A stretch of 64,000 nt of DNA. Source: Sphingobacterium sp. FBM7-1 (GTDB lineage Bacteria > Bacteroidota > Bacteroidia > Sphingobacteriales > Sphingobacteriaceae). The position numbers were made by a program, and so were the translations under genes. Below the pieces are notes generated by a model. It had not been told where the DNA came from, did not search any database, and saw only the letters and a list, made by a program, of their open reading frames with translations. Shown here piece by piece: positions 32,977-42,448 of this stretch (positions are counted from its first letter, which is position 1; the number at the start of each line of letters is the position of its first letter). The stretch lies in assembly GCF_020687765.1 (NCBI RefSeq), contig NZ_JAJEWJ010000005.1, positions 1 to 64,000 on the forward strand, written 5' to 3'.

Positions 32977-32992
32977 TTTTTCACGTGAAACG
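32977..32992. promoter_or_regulatory. Second parS-like site
   Basis: TTTTTCACGTGAAACG matches 14 of 16 positions of parS. Its centre is exactly 30 bp from the first site, about three helical turns, so two ParB dimers could load on one face. mnmG starts 15 bp downstream. Confidence 0.8.
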
Positions 32993-33006
32993 TTAACAAT
33001 TAAAGA

Positions 33007-34866
33007 ATGTTTAATAAATATAATGTAATCGTCGTAGGAGCAGGTCATGCAGGATGTGAAGCTGCTGCTGCTGCTGCAAATCTAGGTTCATCCGTTTTAC
33101 TAATAACGATGAATATGGGCGTCATAGCCCAAATGAGTTGTAATCCAGCAATAGGGGGAGTTGCAAAAGGACAAATAGTGAGAGAGATTGATGCAATGGG
33201 TGGATATACGGGTATCATCGCAGATAAATCTACTTTACAATTTAGAATGCTCAATTTATCTAAGGGCCCCGCAATGTGGAGTCCGCGCTCTCAAAATGAT
33301 CGTATGCGATTTGCAGAAGAGTGGCGCCTCACACTCGAATCCTTACCTAATGTTGATATGTGGCAAGATACGGTCAAGGAAGTAATCGTCGAACATGGTA
33401 GCGCAAAAGGAGTGGTAACTTCACTCGGATTACGTATAGAAGCTGACGCGGTAATCCTAACCAATGGTACTTTTCTAAACGGCATCATTCATATTGGCGA
33501 AAAGAAAATAGGAGGAGGGCGCACTGGTGAAAAGTCAGCTACGGGTCTTACCGAACAACTGATCAGCTTGGGTTTCGAATCGGGAAGGATGAAAACGGGC
33601 ACACCTCCTCGTGTTGACGGAAGATCATTGAATTATACGTTGATGGAAGAACAATGGGGGGATAACAAAGCCGGCCGGTTTTCCTTTACCGATGTAGCTA
33701 TCCCAAAAGAACAACGTTGCTGCTGGATTACTTACACAAACGATAAAGTGCACGAAGTTCTAAAAACAGGATTCGAAAAATCGCCTATGTTTACAGGCCG
33801 AATTAAAGGTTTAGGCCCCCGTTATTGCCCCTCAATAGAAGATAAAATCAATCGATTCGCAGAACGCGATCGACATCAAATTTTCGTAGAGCCGGAAGGT
33901 TTTCAAACCGTAGAGATCTACGTAAACGGATTTTCGACTTCTCTTCCGGAAGATGTTCAATTAAAGGCTTTGCGTTTAATTCCGGGATTTGAAAGGGCAA
34001 AAATGTACAGACCAGGGTATGCAATAGAATATGATTACTTTCCACCCATGCAACTAGATTTGACCTTAGAAACATTGAAGATTAAACGTCTGTTTTTCGC
34101 CGGACAAATTAACGGGACCACCGGCTATGAAGAAGCCGGTGCACAAGGGTTCGTGGCCGGCGTCAATGCTCACCAGCAAATTAACGATCTCCATGAACTG
34201 ATATTGAAACGATCGGAATCATATATAGGCGTATTGATCGATGATCTCGTCACGAAAGGTACAGAAGAACCTTATCGTATGTTTACCTCCAGAGCAGAAC
34301 ATCGACTTCTTCTCAGACAGGATAATGCAGATATACGTCTTACACCGATCGCTCACAAACTAGGTTTAGTATCCGACGAACGACTGGAAAAAGTCAATAA
34401 AAAAATAGCGGATTCCGATTATCTTGTAAACTATATGAAACAACATAGTATAGCTCCAGAGGAAATGAATCCTGTTTTAGAAGCAGTGGGTTCTAGTCCT
34501 CTAAATCAAAAATCTAGAATGTTCAATGTCTTAAGCCGACCTCAAATTAATATTTCACATCTAGCTAAGGCGAGCGACAAATTTAATAACTTACTCCAGG
34601 AGCACGATGAAGAAACGATAGAACAAACGGAAATAAAAGTCAAATATGATAGCTATTTTGCTAAAGAAATGGAAATAGTGGAGAAGATGAAGAAAATGGA
34701 AGATAAAGAAATAAATCCCGATTTTGATTATCGCCAACTAGTGTCTCTTTCCATTGAAGCACGAGAGAAGTTATTAAAGGTAAAACCGCGCACGCTAGGT
34801 CAAGCATCGAGGATATCCGGCGTATCTCCATCGGATATCAGCGTATTAATGGTACATATGAGTTAA
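33007..34866 (+). CDS. mnmG: tRNA uridine-5-carboxymethylaminomethyl modification enzyme
   Basis: 619 aa (GidA). With MnmE it adds the carboxymethylaminomethyl group to U34 of certain tRNAs using FAD, NADH and a folate one-carbon donor. The FAD-binding motif GAGHAGCE is at 11-18, the conserved Cys45 sits in MSCNPAIGG, followed by [35 protein letters not shown] and the [12 protein letters not shown] signature. Length is standard. MnmG genes often lie near the replication origin; here two parS sites are in its leader. No mnmE or rsmG is in the window. Confidence 0.97.
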   Translation: MFNKYNVIVVGAGHAGCEAAAAAANLGSSVLLITMNMGVIAQMSCNPAIGGVAKGQIVREIDAMGGYTGIIADKSTLQFRMLNLSKGPAMWSPRSQNDRMRFAEEWRLTLESLPNVDMWQDTVKEVIVEHGSAKGVVTSLGLRIEADAVILTNGTFLNGIIHIGEKKIGGGRTGEKSATGLTEQLISLGFESGRMKTGTPPRVDGRSLNYTLMEEQWGDNKAGRFSFTDVAIPKEQRCCWITYTNDKVHEVLKTGFEKSPMFTGRIKGLGPRYCPSIEDKINRFAERDRHQIFVEPEGFQTVEIYVNGFSTSLPEDVQLKALRLIPGFERAKMYRPGYAIEYDYFPPMQLDLTLETLKIKRLFFAGQINGTTGYEEAGAQGFVAGVNAHQQINDLHELILKRSESYIGVLIDDLVTKGTEEPYRMFTSRAEHRLLLRQDNADIRLTPIAHKLGLVSDERLEKVNKKIADSDYLVNYMKQHSIAPEEMNPVLEAVGSSPLNQKSRMFNVLSRPQINISHLAKASDKFNNLLQEHDEETIEQTEIKVKYDSYFAKEMEIVEKMKKMEDKEINPDFDYRQLVSLSIEAREKLLKVKPRTLGQASRISGVSPSDISVLMVHMS

Positions 34867-34944
34867 CTTATTGTAAATCAATATTTTAATTAAAAAAATA
34901 ACAAAACATTAATTAAAGCCACACAAGCAATAATTTTAATATTT

Positions 34945-36621
34945 ATGAGTTGGACCTTCAAAACGAAAGAAAATCGCTCTAACAGCGTTAAAACACTAAA
35001 TATACGACCATTCGTATTTTTTAGTATTTTCCTTTTGTTATCCTTTAGCTTAATGCGGTGTGCCAATATGCAACGACCTACCGGCGGTCCTAAGGATTCT
35101 ATTCCACCCCAACTTCTCGCGGAATCCGTACCTAATTTTAGTACAAATTTTACGGAGAAGAGAATTATGCTTCGTTTTGATGAATTCATTAAATTAAACA
35201 ATCAATATAAAGAATTCAGTATAAGCCCAGATGTGGAAGACATTGTAGATTATCGTGTACGAAAAAAAGACTTGATCATTACATTGCCCGATTCATTAGA
35301 AGAGAATACTACTTATACCATCAATTTTGGGAAAGGCCTGGTCGACTATAATGAAAGTAATCCTTTTATTGATTACAACTATGTTTTTTCTACAGGAGAC
35401 GAATTAGACTCTCTTTCTATCACAGGTTCTGTTAGGAACGGATTCACGAAAGAATTTGATCAAAAGAAAGATGAGAATATCAAAATTCTACTTATCCCAA
35501 CTGCACAAGATTCTATATTTGGAAAAAGAAAAGCTAATATATTTGCTAATGTAGACACCTCTGGAAATTTTAAATTTAATAACTTAAGAGAAAACACCTA
35601 CCGAATCTATGCATTAAAGGAACAAAACAATGACCGGATTTTTAACGGAAACGACGAATGGATTGGCTTTTTGAAAGATAGCATCCAATTAAATAAAGAC
35701 ACCTCAAACATACAGCTTGAGATCACCAAAGCTTATCCAAAAGACTTTCGCACATTGGAAAAAAAATTCGAGCCTACAGGCCATATCTTGTTGACATTTA
35801 CTAAACCAATCGAGCAACCAACAATAAATATTCTATTTCCTTTGGAAGTAAACGATACTAAAATAGAGCGATACAGTTTCCATAAGGACTCCGTTAAAAT
35901 CTATCTACCAAGTACCGAACTCGATTCAATAAAGCTAGAATTACGTGATGCTGACACAATACTGGATACCATTCTCATCCGAACGAATAAAAATGCAAAA
36001 TTCGACCGCGAAGTAAAACCCATATTGAATATTTCAAACAAAGTAGATCGTGTACGTCATATAATTTTAACCAGTGAAAGTCCTTTACAAAATGTAGATA
36101 AGTCTAAAATATTTATCTATGAAGACTCTGTATCTCGAAGAAATTTTCAACTACAACAAGACTCTACAAACAAAAACCTTTATCACATCCGATACAATTG
36201 GCGTCCTAAAAAAGATTATGAATTAGTTATCGAAGAAGGGGCTATGCAAACATTTTTTGATGATGTGAATATAGAAACGAAAACAAGATTTACACTAGAC
36301 GAAGCCGAAAATTATGGAAATATCCATTTTACAGTAAATGGACTCGATTCTACCATGAACTATATTGTCGAACTTATTGATGAATCTAAAGAAAAGATAT
36401 TCGACAGGCGAAAGCTTGAAGCTATCAACCCGAAAATAAATTATACCAACTATCCTGGCGGTAAATATTCTTTACGAATCATTTTCGATGAAAATAAAAA
36501 TGGACGATGGGATCCGGCCGACGTATATGCAAAAAAACAAGCAGAAAATATCTGGTATCTGAACAAAACCTTTACTATTCGAGCGAACTGGGATCAGAAC
36601 GAAGTCATTAATGTAAAATGA
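34945..36621 (+). CDS. Ig-like domain lipoprotein (Bacteroidota surface family)
   Basis: 558 aa. A basic N-terminus and a hydrophobic helix (about 23-38) lead to Cys40 in LMRCANMQRPTGGPKD, a lipobox-like site, then a Big_5/SbsA Ig-like domain (about 50-155) with IMLRFDEFIKL and YTINFGKGLVDYNES. The remainder is further beta domains, ending in DENKNGRWDPADVYAKKQAENIW. This family, with the PTGGPKDSIPP sequence after the lipid Cys, is widespread in Sphingobacteria and Flavobacteria; the function is not known. It is probably an outer-membrane lipoprotein. It is separate from mnmG by 78 bp. Confidence 0.85.
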   Translation: MSWTFKTKENRSNSVKTLNIRPFVFFSIFLLLSFSLMRCANMQRPTGGPKDSIPPQLLAESVPNFSTNFTEKRIMLRFDEFIKLNNQYKEFSISPDVEDIVDYRVRKKDLIITLPDSLEENTTYTINFGKGLVDYNESNPFIDYNYVFSTGDELDSLSITGSVRNGFTKEFDQKKDENIKILLIPTAQDSIFGKRKANIFANVDTSGNFKFNNLRENTYRIYALKEQNNDRIFNGNDEWIGFLKDSIQLNKDTSNIQLEITKAYPKDFRTLEKKFEPTGHILLTFTKPIEQPTINILFPLEVNDTKIERYSFHKDSVKIYLPSTELDSIKLELRDADTILDTILIRTNKNAKFDREVKPILNISNKVDRVRHIILTSESPLQNVDKSKIFIYEDSVSRRNFQLQQDSTNKNLYHIRYNWRPKKDYELVIEEGAMQTFFDDVNIETKTRFTLDEAENYGNIHFTVNGLDSTMNYIVELIDESKEKIFDRRKLEAINPKINYTNYPGGKYSLRIIFDENKNGRWDPADVYAKKQAENIWYLNKTFTIRANWDQNEVINVK

Positions 36622-36635
36622 CATCCAACGAAAGT

Positions 36636-37148
36636 TTACGTATTAAACCATGAGCTATATAAAACATAATTATGCGGCAATTGCTGTAGCATGCCCACCT
36701 GTTCATCTGTAAGAGGCTTTATTTTTTTTGCTGGAATACCTGCATACAAGTATCCAGATTCACATCTAGTGTTTTCCAAAACAACAGCCCCCGCGGCTAT
36801 AATCACGTTAGATTCCACAACCGCTCTGTCCATAACAATAGCGCCCATACCAATAAGGACATGATCCTGCACAACACATCCATGGACGATTGCGTTATGC
36901 CCAACATTCACGAAATTTCCAATATCCGTTCCATTTTTCTCGTAGGTACAATGTATTACAACGCCATCCTGAATATTGGTATAATTTCCGATCCGTATAT
37001 AATTCACGTCACCTCTGATGACCGCGTTAAACCAAATTGAACAACTTTCACCTATCGATACATTTCCAACGATAGTAGCATTATCCGCTACGAATACAGA
37101 TGTGTCGATCTGCGGATAGTTTTCTCTTACAGGTAAAATAATCGGCAT
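36636..37148 (-). CDS. Gamma carbonic anhydrase-family hexapeptide protein
   Basis: 170 aa left-handed beta-helix protein with hexapeptide repeats from about 20 to 140. Residues that bind zinc in gamma carbonic anhydrases are present: a His in VVIHCTYEKN, and VGHNAIVHGC (His pair), so a metal site is likely. Relatives include YrdA, CaiE and PaaY; carbonic anhydrase activity is not certain. Trimeric and cytoplasmic by family. It lies 4 bp after nadB on the same strand and is probably co-transcribed. Confidence 0.9.
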   Translation of the reverse strand: MPIILPVRENYPQIDTSVFVADNATIVGNVSIGESCSIWFNAVIRGDVNYIRIGNYTNIQDGVVIHCTYEKNGTDIGNFVNVGHNAIVHGCVVQDHVLIGMGAIVMDRAVVESNVIIAAGAVVLENTRCESGYLYAGIPAKKIKPLTDEQVGMLQQLPHNYVLYSSWFNT

Positions 37149-37152
37149 AATG

Positions 37153-38745
37153 TTATAATACGGTATCGCTTAATACTTTGGATTTGAAAGAAAAATCAGT
37201 AGTATAGTGTAACCCTCTACTTTCTTTGCGTTGCATCGCGGACTTTACAATTAAATAAGAAACTTGTATTACATTCCGCAGTTCACACAATTTAACAGAC
37301 AACTTTGTATTCTTATAAAAATCTTCGGTTTCCTCATATAAAAATCCTAGTCTTCTGATCGCTCGGTCTAAACGAAAATCTGATCGGACGATCCCTACAT
37401 AATCACTCATCAACTTTTGCACTTCACGTAAATTATGTGTGACTAAAATTTCCTCATTCATTAATTGCACTTTTGATTCGTCCCAATCAGGAATATCAAT
37501 AGCGTACGATAACGTATCGAGTACTGAAGAAGCATGCTCAAAAATTCTATGTGCATATACTACCGCCTCCAACAATGAATTCGAAGCTAAACGATTTGCA
37601 CCGTGAAGCCCCGTGGAGGAACACTCGCCACAAGCATATAAATTTTTGATGGATGTCCTACCCACTTCATCGACTTTAATCCCACCACATAAATAATGCG
37701 CTGCTGGAGTAACCGGGATATAATCCGTAGTCATATCCAATCCCACCGACAGACACTTCTCATAAATATTCGGAAAATGTGCGATAATATCCGCTTTTGC
37801 ACGATGGGTAATATCTAGATATACAAAGTCAATCCCTGACTTCTTCATCTCATTATCGATCGCTCTAGCCACTATATCACGCGGCGCTAAAGAAGCACGC
37901 TCATCATATTCCTCCATAAAAGACTCTCCCGTAACACGTCTTAACACTCCACCAAAACCACGGACTGCTTCCGAAATAAGAAATGAGGGAGATTCCTTCG
38001 GGTTATATAAAGAAGTTGGGTGAAATTGAATAAACTCCATGTTTCTAACTTTTCCTTTTGCTCTATATACCATCGCAATACCATCACCCGTAGCGATTGT
38101 AGGATTAGTGGTACTCGCATATACATGACCTGCTCCACCCGAGGCCATTAAGGTAACCTTACTAAGAAAAGTCTCAATGGTGTTATTACGCGTATTCAAG
38201 GCATAGATACCAAAACACTGTATGTCCGCAGTACTTCTATCCACATGGATACCCTGATGATGCTGAGTGATTAAATCCACAGCGAAATAATGCGTTAATA
38301 TTTCGATATTAGGGTGCTGATGCACCTTTTCCAATAACGCTCGCTCTATCTCATACCCCGTGATATCTTTATAATGTAGAATCCGATGATTGGAATGACC
38401 ACCTTCACGCGCTAGATCATAATGTTCCTCATCGACTTTATCGAAATTCGTTCCGTAATCGATAAGCTCTTTAATTCTCTCCGGGGCTTCCCTAACAACG
38501 TTTTCCACAATATCTAGCTGACATAAACCGTCACCAGCTACCTGTGTATCAGCTATATGCTTTTCGAAACTATCCGACTTATCCACAACAGCCGCAACAC
38601 CGCCTTGCGCGTATTTGGTATTCGATTCATCTTCATTGGACTTTGTCACTATTAATACTTTACCTAATTCCGCTGCTTTAAGTGCGAAACTCAAACCAGC
38701 AATTCCTGAACCTACTACCAAAAAATCAACGTGTCTATGTATCAT
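37153..38745 (-). CDS. nadB: L-aspartate oxidase
   Basis: 530-aa FAD enzyme that oxidises L-aspartate to iminoaspartate, the first step of de novo NAD synthesis. Features: GSGIAGLSFALKAAELG dinucleotide-binding motif (11-27), SNTKYAQGGVAAV, the REGGHSNHRILHYKD segment, QFHPTSLYNPK, and LYACGECSSTGLHGANRLASNSLLEAVV. The C-terminal domain (about 420-530) is complete. The partner nadA is divergent, 489 bp away, and the gap between them holds the candidate replication origin. An assignment to succinate dehydrogenase is excluded by the NadB-specific motifs and the nadA neighbour. Confidence 0.96.
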   Translation of the reverse strand: MIHRHVDFLVVGSGIAGLSFALKAAELGKVLIVTKSNEDESNTKYAQGGVAAVVDKSDSFEKHIADTQVAGDGLCQLDIVENVVREAPERIKELIDYGTNFDKVDEEHYDLAREGGHSNHRILHYKDITGYEIERALLEKVHQHPNIEILTHYFAVDLITQHHQGIHVDRSTADIQCFGIYALNTRNNTIETFLSKVTLMASGGAGHVYASTTNPTIATGDGIAMVYRAKGKVRNMEFIQFHPTSLYNPKESPSFLISEAVRGFGGVLRRVTGESFMEEYDERASLAPRDIVARAIDNEMKKSGIDFVYLDITHRAKADIIAHFPNIYEKCLSVGLDMTTDYIPVTPAAHYLCGGIKVDEVGRTSIKNLYACGECSSTGLHGANRLASNSLLEAVVYAHRIFEHASSVLDTLSYAIDIPDWDESKVQLMNEEILVTHNLREVQKLMSDYVGIVRSDFRLDRAIRRLGFLYEETEDFYKNTKLSVKLCELRNVIQVSYLIVKSAMQRKESRGLHYTTDFSFKSKVLSDTVL

Positions 38746-39233
38746 AAATGTGTATCAAGCTAAATACCGCTCATCTTTATAAAGAACAAATTAACAAAAT
38801 ATGTGGAAAAGCTGTATAAAAAGCGTTAACTAAAAATGAAAACTTTAATACTATCCACAATTAACCTCGTCTGTTCATAAATTCGGGGGATAAGTTAAGT
38901 AAAAATGAAGCTAATATTAACAAATTATAAACAACAAACATTCAACAAAAAATTATGGAAAAAGAATCGCTATAAAAATCACCTATTTGAAAATCAAGTA
39001 CTAATATTCTACTAAATGTGGACAACCTGTGGAAAACACAACAAAAAACATTTTTCCAAATAAATTTAAGCCCTTTTATCCCCATTCTCCACACGCTAAT
39101 AAATAATAAGATTCTTTCTTTAAAAAAATATTATCATTTATTGAAAAAAGGGAATGTGGATTTCGTTTGATTTTCTTTCTTTACCTTTGTATTGTTGTTT
39201 AGTCAAACTAAAGAAGCTAAATAGAGAGAACTA
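38746..39233. other. Candidate chromosomal replication origin (oriC)
   Basis: A 488-bp noncoding, very AT-rich gap between divergent nadB and nadA. DnaA-box-like 9-mers cluster in it: TTTTCCACA at 38802-38810 and 39028-39036 (minus strand), CTATCCACA at 38851-38859, TTGTCCACA at 39017-39025 (minus), TTATCCCCA at 39076-39084 and TTCTCCACA at 39085-39093. The last four each differ by one base from TTATCCACA or its relaxed form. A run of A/T at 39101-39150 is a likely unwinding element. parS, scpA, dnaA and dnaN lie within 13 kb. The nadA -7 element is at the right edge. Confidence 0.65.
39182..39189 (+). promoter_or_regulatory. -7 element of the nadA promoter
   Basis: TACCTTTG matches TAnnTTTG, 44 bp before the nadA ATG, at the right edge of the candidate origin. 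The nearest TTTG (39166-39169) is only 12 bp upstream, short for a -33 element. Confidence 0.5.
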
Positions 39234-40232
39234 ATGAAAGCGATTTTTGAAAGGGATTTGGAAGCGAAAGGTTATATCGATGAACCGATCGACCCTACCA
39301 TAGATATTGTAACTGAAATTCAAAGGCTTAAAAAAGAAAAGAATGCTGTTATTTTAGCGCATTATTATCAAGACGCAGAGATTCAAGATATCGCGGATTA
39401 TATTGGCGATAGTTTAGGCCTGTCCCAGCAAGCCGCTAAGACAGATGCCGACGTGATTGTTTTTGCAGGGGTACATTTCATGGCTGAAACAGCCAAAATT
39501 TTATCACCATCAAAAAAGGTTTTATTACCGGATTTGAAAGCTGGATGCTCATTGTCTGACAGTTGTCCGCCCCATTTGTTTGCTAAATTTAAAGAGCAAT
39601 ACCCCGATCATTTGGTTATTACCTATGTCAATTGTACAGCAGAATTAAAAGCTTTATCTGATATAGTCTGTACATCGAGCAATGCGGTACAGATTGTAGA
39701 AAGTTTACCAAAAGATCAAAAAATTATTTTTGGTCCTGACCGAAATTTAGGAGAATATGTACAGAAGAAAACCGGACGTGACTTGGTGTTATGGAACGGA
39801 GCCTGCATGGTGCATGAGATATTTTCGCAAGATAAAATAGCTGATTTAAGAGCACAGTTTCCCGAAGCAAAATTTATAGCGCATCCTGAGTGTGAAGATC
39901 ATATTCTAGCGGAAGCCGACTATATCGGGTCTACTTCGGGTATGTTGAAGTTCACAATCGAAGATCGTGCTCAGCAGTATATCGTGGCTACAGAGTCAGG
40001 AATTTTATACCAGATGCAGAAGGCCAGTCCGGAGAAGACTTTTATTCCGGCGCCGCCAAATAATATATGCGCGTGTAACGATTGTCCACATATGAAGCTT
40101 AACACCTTAGAAAAGCTCTATAATTGTTTGTATTATGAACTGCCGGAAGTGGACTTGCCGTTGGATGTGGTAGAACGTGCTAGAAAACCTATTGAAAGAA
40201 TGTTGGAAATATCAGAAAGGCTCGGCTTATAA
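39234..40232 (+). CDS. nadA: Quinolinate synthase
   Basis: 332 aa. Condenses iminoaspartate, the NadB product, with dihydroxyacetone phosphate to quinolinate using a [4Fe-4S] cluster. The cluster cysteines fit [13 protein letters not shown], the [20 protein letters not shown] region and [13 protein letters not shown] near the C-terminus. Substrate motifs [20 protein letters not shown] and [14 protein letters not shown] are intact. Length is normal. Its stop overlaps the thiL ATG (TAATG), so the two are co-transcribed. The oxygen-sensitive cluster makes its dependence on Fe-S assembly likely. Confidence 0.97.
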   Translation: MKAIFERDLEAKGYIDEPIDPTIDIVTEIQRLKKEKNAVILAHYYQDAEIQDIADYIGDSLGLSQQAAKTDADVIVFAGVHFMAETAKILSPSKKVLLPDLKAGCSLSDSCPPHLFAKFKEQYPDHLVITYVNCTAELKALSDIVCTSSNAVQIVESLPKDQKIIFGPDRNLGEYVQKKTGRDLVLWNGACMVHEIFSQDKIADLRAQFPEAKFIAHPECEDHILAEADYIGSTSGMLKFTIEDRAQQYIVATESGILYQMQKASPEKTFIPAPPNNICACNDCPHMKLNTLEKLYNCLYYELPEVDLPLDVVERARKPIERMLEISERLGL

Positions 40233-41272
40233 TGTTTGATAACAAAGATAAAACGGAAATAAATGAATTAGGGGAGTTTGGTTTAATCGAATACCTTACG
40301 AAGGCGGTAGAACTTACTCAATCCACTACCCTAAAAGGAATCGGAGATGATGCGGCGGTATTGGATTTTTCTAACAAGAAAACGTTGATATCTACCGATC
40401 TCTTGCTCGAAGGAATACATTTCGACCTGCGATATGTACCTTTAAAACATTTGGGATATAAAGCTGTGCAGGTAAATTTAAGCGACATTTATGCCATGAA
40501 TGGTAAGGCATCTCAGATTACGTTTTCCATTGGGCTCTCGTCTAAGTTTCCGTTGGAGGCGGTGGAAGAAATATATGAAGGAGCACTCATAGCTTGTAAA
40601 AAATACGAGGTAGATCTTATCGGTGGTGATACCTCGGCTTCAGCACAAGGTCTAGTTATCTCGGTTACCAGTATCGGGTATGGGGAAGCAGACGCGATCG
40701 CCTATCGGTCAGGTGCAAAGGAAGGTGACCTACTTTGTGTGAGTGGCGATTTAGGTGGTGCTTATGTAGGACTACAGCTTTTAGAACGCGAGAAACAAAT
40801 TTTTCTAGAGAACCCGCAGATTCAGCCAGATTTAGAAGGAAAAGACTATATCGTAGAACGCCAATTGAAGCCCGAAGCCCGGAAAGATCTAATCCAACTA
40901 TTCGAAACATATGGTATACAACCTCACGCTATGATTGACGTTTCAGACGGCTTAGCCTCAGAAATATTGCACATTTGTAAAGCATCACAGGTAGGGTGTA
41001 AATTATATGAGGATAAAATTCCCATTGATCCCATGACTTATGATACCGCTAGGGAATTTGGTTTAGATCCAACTGTATGTGCCTTAAATGGAGGCGAAGA
41101 CTATGAATTGTTATTTACTGTCCCACAAGATGCGTATGATAAAGTAAAAAATCAGTTGGATATTACGATTATCGGCTACATAACGGAAGAAGCTGCTGGT
41201 TGTGAGATGATTTCCAAATCAGGAAATGTTCATCCCATTACAGCACAGGGTTGGAATGCCTTTAAAAAATAA
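40232..41272 (+). CDS. thiL: Thiamine-monophosphate kinase
   Basis: 346 aa, AIR synthase-like fold. It phosphorylates thiamine monophosphate to the active diphosphate. Markers: GEFGLIEYLTKAV at the N-terminus, GIGDDAAVLDF (about 35-45), DLLLEGIHFDLRYVPLKHLGYKAVQVNLSDIYAMNG, LIGGDTSAS, MIDVSDGLASEILHICKAS and ALNGGEDYELLFTVP. All are ATP/metal-binding parts of ThiL. The ATG overlaps the nadA stop. The nearby Dxs and Pdh enzymes need thiamine diphosphate, though this may be coincidence. Confidence 0.96.
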   Translation: MFDNKDKTEINELGEFGLIEYLTKAVELTQSTTLKGIGDDAAVLDFSNKKTLISTDLLLEGIHFDLRYVPLKHLGYKAVQVNLSDIYAMNGKASQITFSIGLSSKFPLEAVEEIYEGALIACKKYEVDLIGGDTSASAQGLVISVTSIGYGEADAIAYRSGAKEGDLLCVSGDLGGAYVGLQLLEREKQIFLENPQIQPDLEGKDYIVERQLKPEARKDLIQLFETYGIQPHAMIDVSDGLASEILHICKASQVGCKLYEDKIPIDPMTYDTAREFGLDPTVCALNGGEDYELLFTVPQDAYDKVKNQLDITIIGYITEEAAGCEMISKSGNVHPITAQGWNAFKK

Positions 41273-41281
41273 TTCAATGAA

Positions 41282-42055
41282 TTAAGCGACATATTCCGCT
41301 TCATAGCGGTTTTCTACTTTTTTTCCGACAGAAAAGTTATTGAATCCGAGACCAATTTCTATTTCCAATAAGCGTTGTTGGAGCATCTCCAGAATAGCTA
41401 AGAAATTGAAGACCAATTGGACTTTATTTTCAGAATTTTTTATTATTTGTTGGAAATCAAGCTTTTTATTCATTTCCAGTAACTGTGTAATAGCAACTTT
41501 TTGTTGCTCAATAGTATAAGGAAATTTTACAACCGTATGGACAGTTTTCTGGATACGATGCGTAAAATTGAACATTAACTTCTCGTAAACCATCAAAAGC
41601 TTGTATAAATCGAAAGAAGAAAGTTCTTCTTCCGTTGTATTGGTATACCTCGCTTTTTTATTATCGTTATTTATATTTCCGCGTGGATGTAATTGCGCTC
41701 GTTTTTCCTCTAATAGGCGCAACTCTTCACATATTTCCTTGAATTGTTTGTAAAGAATAAGTTTTTGCGTAAGTTCTTTTTTAAGGTCTATTTCGTGTTC
41801 CGAATCATCCAAATTGGGGCGAGGCAAAAGCATTTTAGCTTTAATACGCATTAAGGTTGAGGCTACAAATATAAACTCGCTGGCTAGCTCTATATTCAGG
41901 GATTGCATTTTCTGTATATAATCTAGAAAGTCATCCGTTATTTTAGAGATAGGGATGTCATGGATATTTAGTTCATCCCGTTCTATAAAGAAAAGCAATA
42001 GATCAAAAGGACCTTCAAATTGCGCTAGTTTGATTTCGTAACCTGTCGTCTCCAT
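41282..42055 (-). CDS. scpA: Segregation and condensation protein A
   Basis: 257-aa kleisin subunit that bridges the two SMC heads in the bacterial condensin. The N-terminal signature YEIKLAQFEGPFDLLLFFIERDELNIHDIPISKITDDFLDYI and the following SEFIFVASTLMRIKAKMLLPRP are clear, with a C-terminal winged-helix-like region (about 190-245). Length is typical. No scpB is adjacent. Location within 10 kb of two parS sites and the oriC candidate fits its role in segregating newly copied origins, since ParB at parS recruits SMC-ScpAB. A -7 element lies 8 bp upstream. Confidence 0.95.
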   Translation of the reverse strand: METTGYEIKLAQFEGPFDLLLFFIERDELNIHDIPISKITDDFLDYIQKMQSLNIELASEFIFVASTLMRIKAKMLLPRPNLDDSEHEIDLKKELTQKLILYKQFKEICEELRLLEEKRAQLHPRGNINNDNKKARYTNTTEEELSSFDLYKLLMVYEKLMFNFTHRIQKTVHTVVKFPYTIEQQKVAITQLLEMNKKLDFQQIIKNSENKVQLVFNFLAILEMLQQRLLEIEIGLGFNNFSVGKKVENRYEAEYVA

Positions 42056-42100
42056 ATCTAGTTCAAAAATAACAAATGTGAGGTAAAGCAGCTTCTTATT

Positions 42101-42109
42101 TTATCCACA
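42101..42109 (+). promoter_or_regulatory. Perfect DnaA box
   Basis: TTATCCACA, the strongest-affinity DnaA box sequence. It stands alone between scpA and dxs and could titrate DnaA or regulate scpA, whose -7 element is 30 bp away. Confidence 0.6.
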
Positions 42110-42416
42110 ATTAGGTTTCTATCAACGGTTTTTTTCTTTTCTTTTTTTCTTAACAAAAAAAGGAACAATGCAAGGCCGTTATACGCCGCATAACCGCGAA
42201 GCGTTATTGATCGCCTTTATTTACTCATTTGTACTATCCCCCTTAACTTTTAATGCCGCCTTCGGACATTTGAAGTTTGTAGAAATTCTTTTTCTTTGCA
42301 CTATACATTATTTCAAATATCCGAAGCGAGGAATTTTTGATTCTTTTTGCGATCACAAAGAACAGGAATAAACATTTATTTGCTTTCATTGTTCTGTAGT
42401 TTAGGGAATAAGTTAT

Positions 42417-42424
42417 TAAGTTTG
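42417..42424 (+). promoter_or_regulatory. -7 element of the dxs promoter
   Basis: TAAGTTTG matches TAnnTTTG, 24 bp before the dxs ATG. A TTG at 42389-42391 is 25 bp upstream, slightly longer than the usual spacer. Confidence 0.5.
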
Positions 42425-42448
42425 TAACTTATTTATATAATTTAGAAC

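Larger units (their letters stand above)
42056..42448. other. scpA-dxs intergenic region
   Basis: 393 bp. It holds the scpA -7 element (42064-42071, minus, TATTTTTG), a perfect DnaA box TTATCCACA (42101-42109) and the dxs -7 element TAAGTTTG (42417-42424). A 67-codon ORF at 42168-42371 is present, but its sequence does not look like a conserved protein, so I do not call it. Confidence 0.6.

Noticed and set aside
39166..39169. -33 element for nadA
   Set aside because: Only 12 bp separate it from the -7 box, below the usual 17-23.
42168..42371. 67-codon plus-strand ORF before dxs
   Set aside because: Composition is atypical, no family pattern, and it lies among regulatory motifs. A chance frame is more likely.
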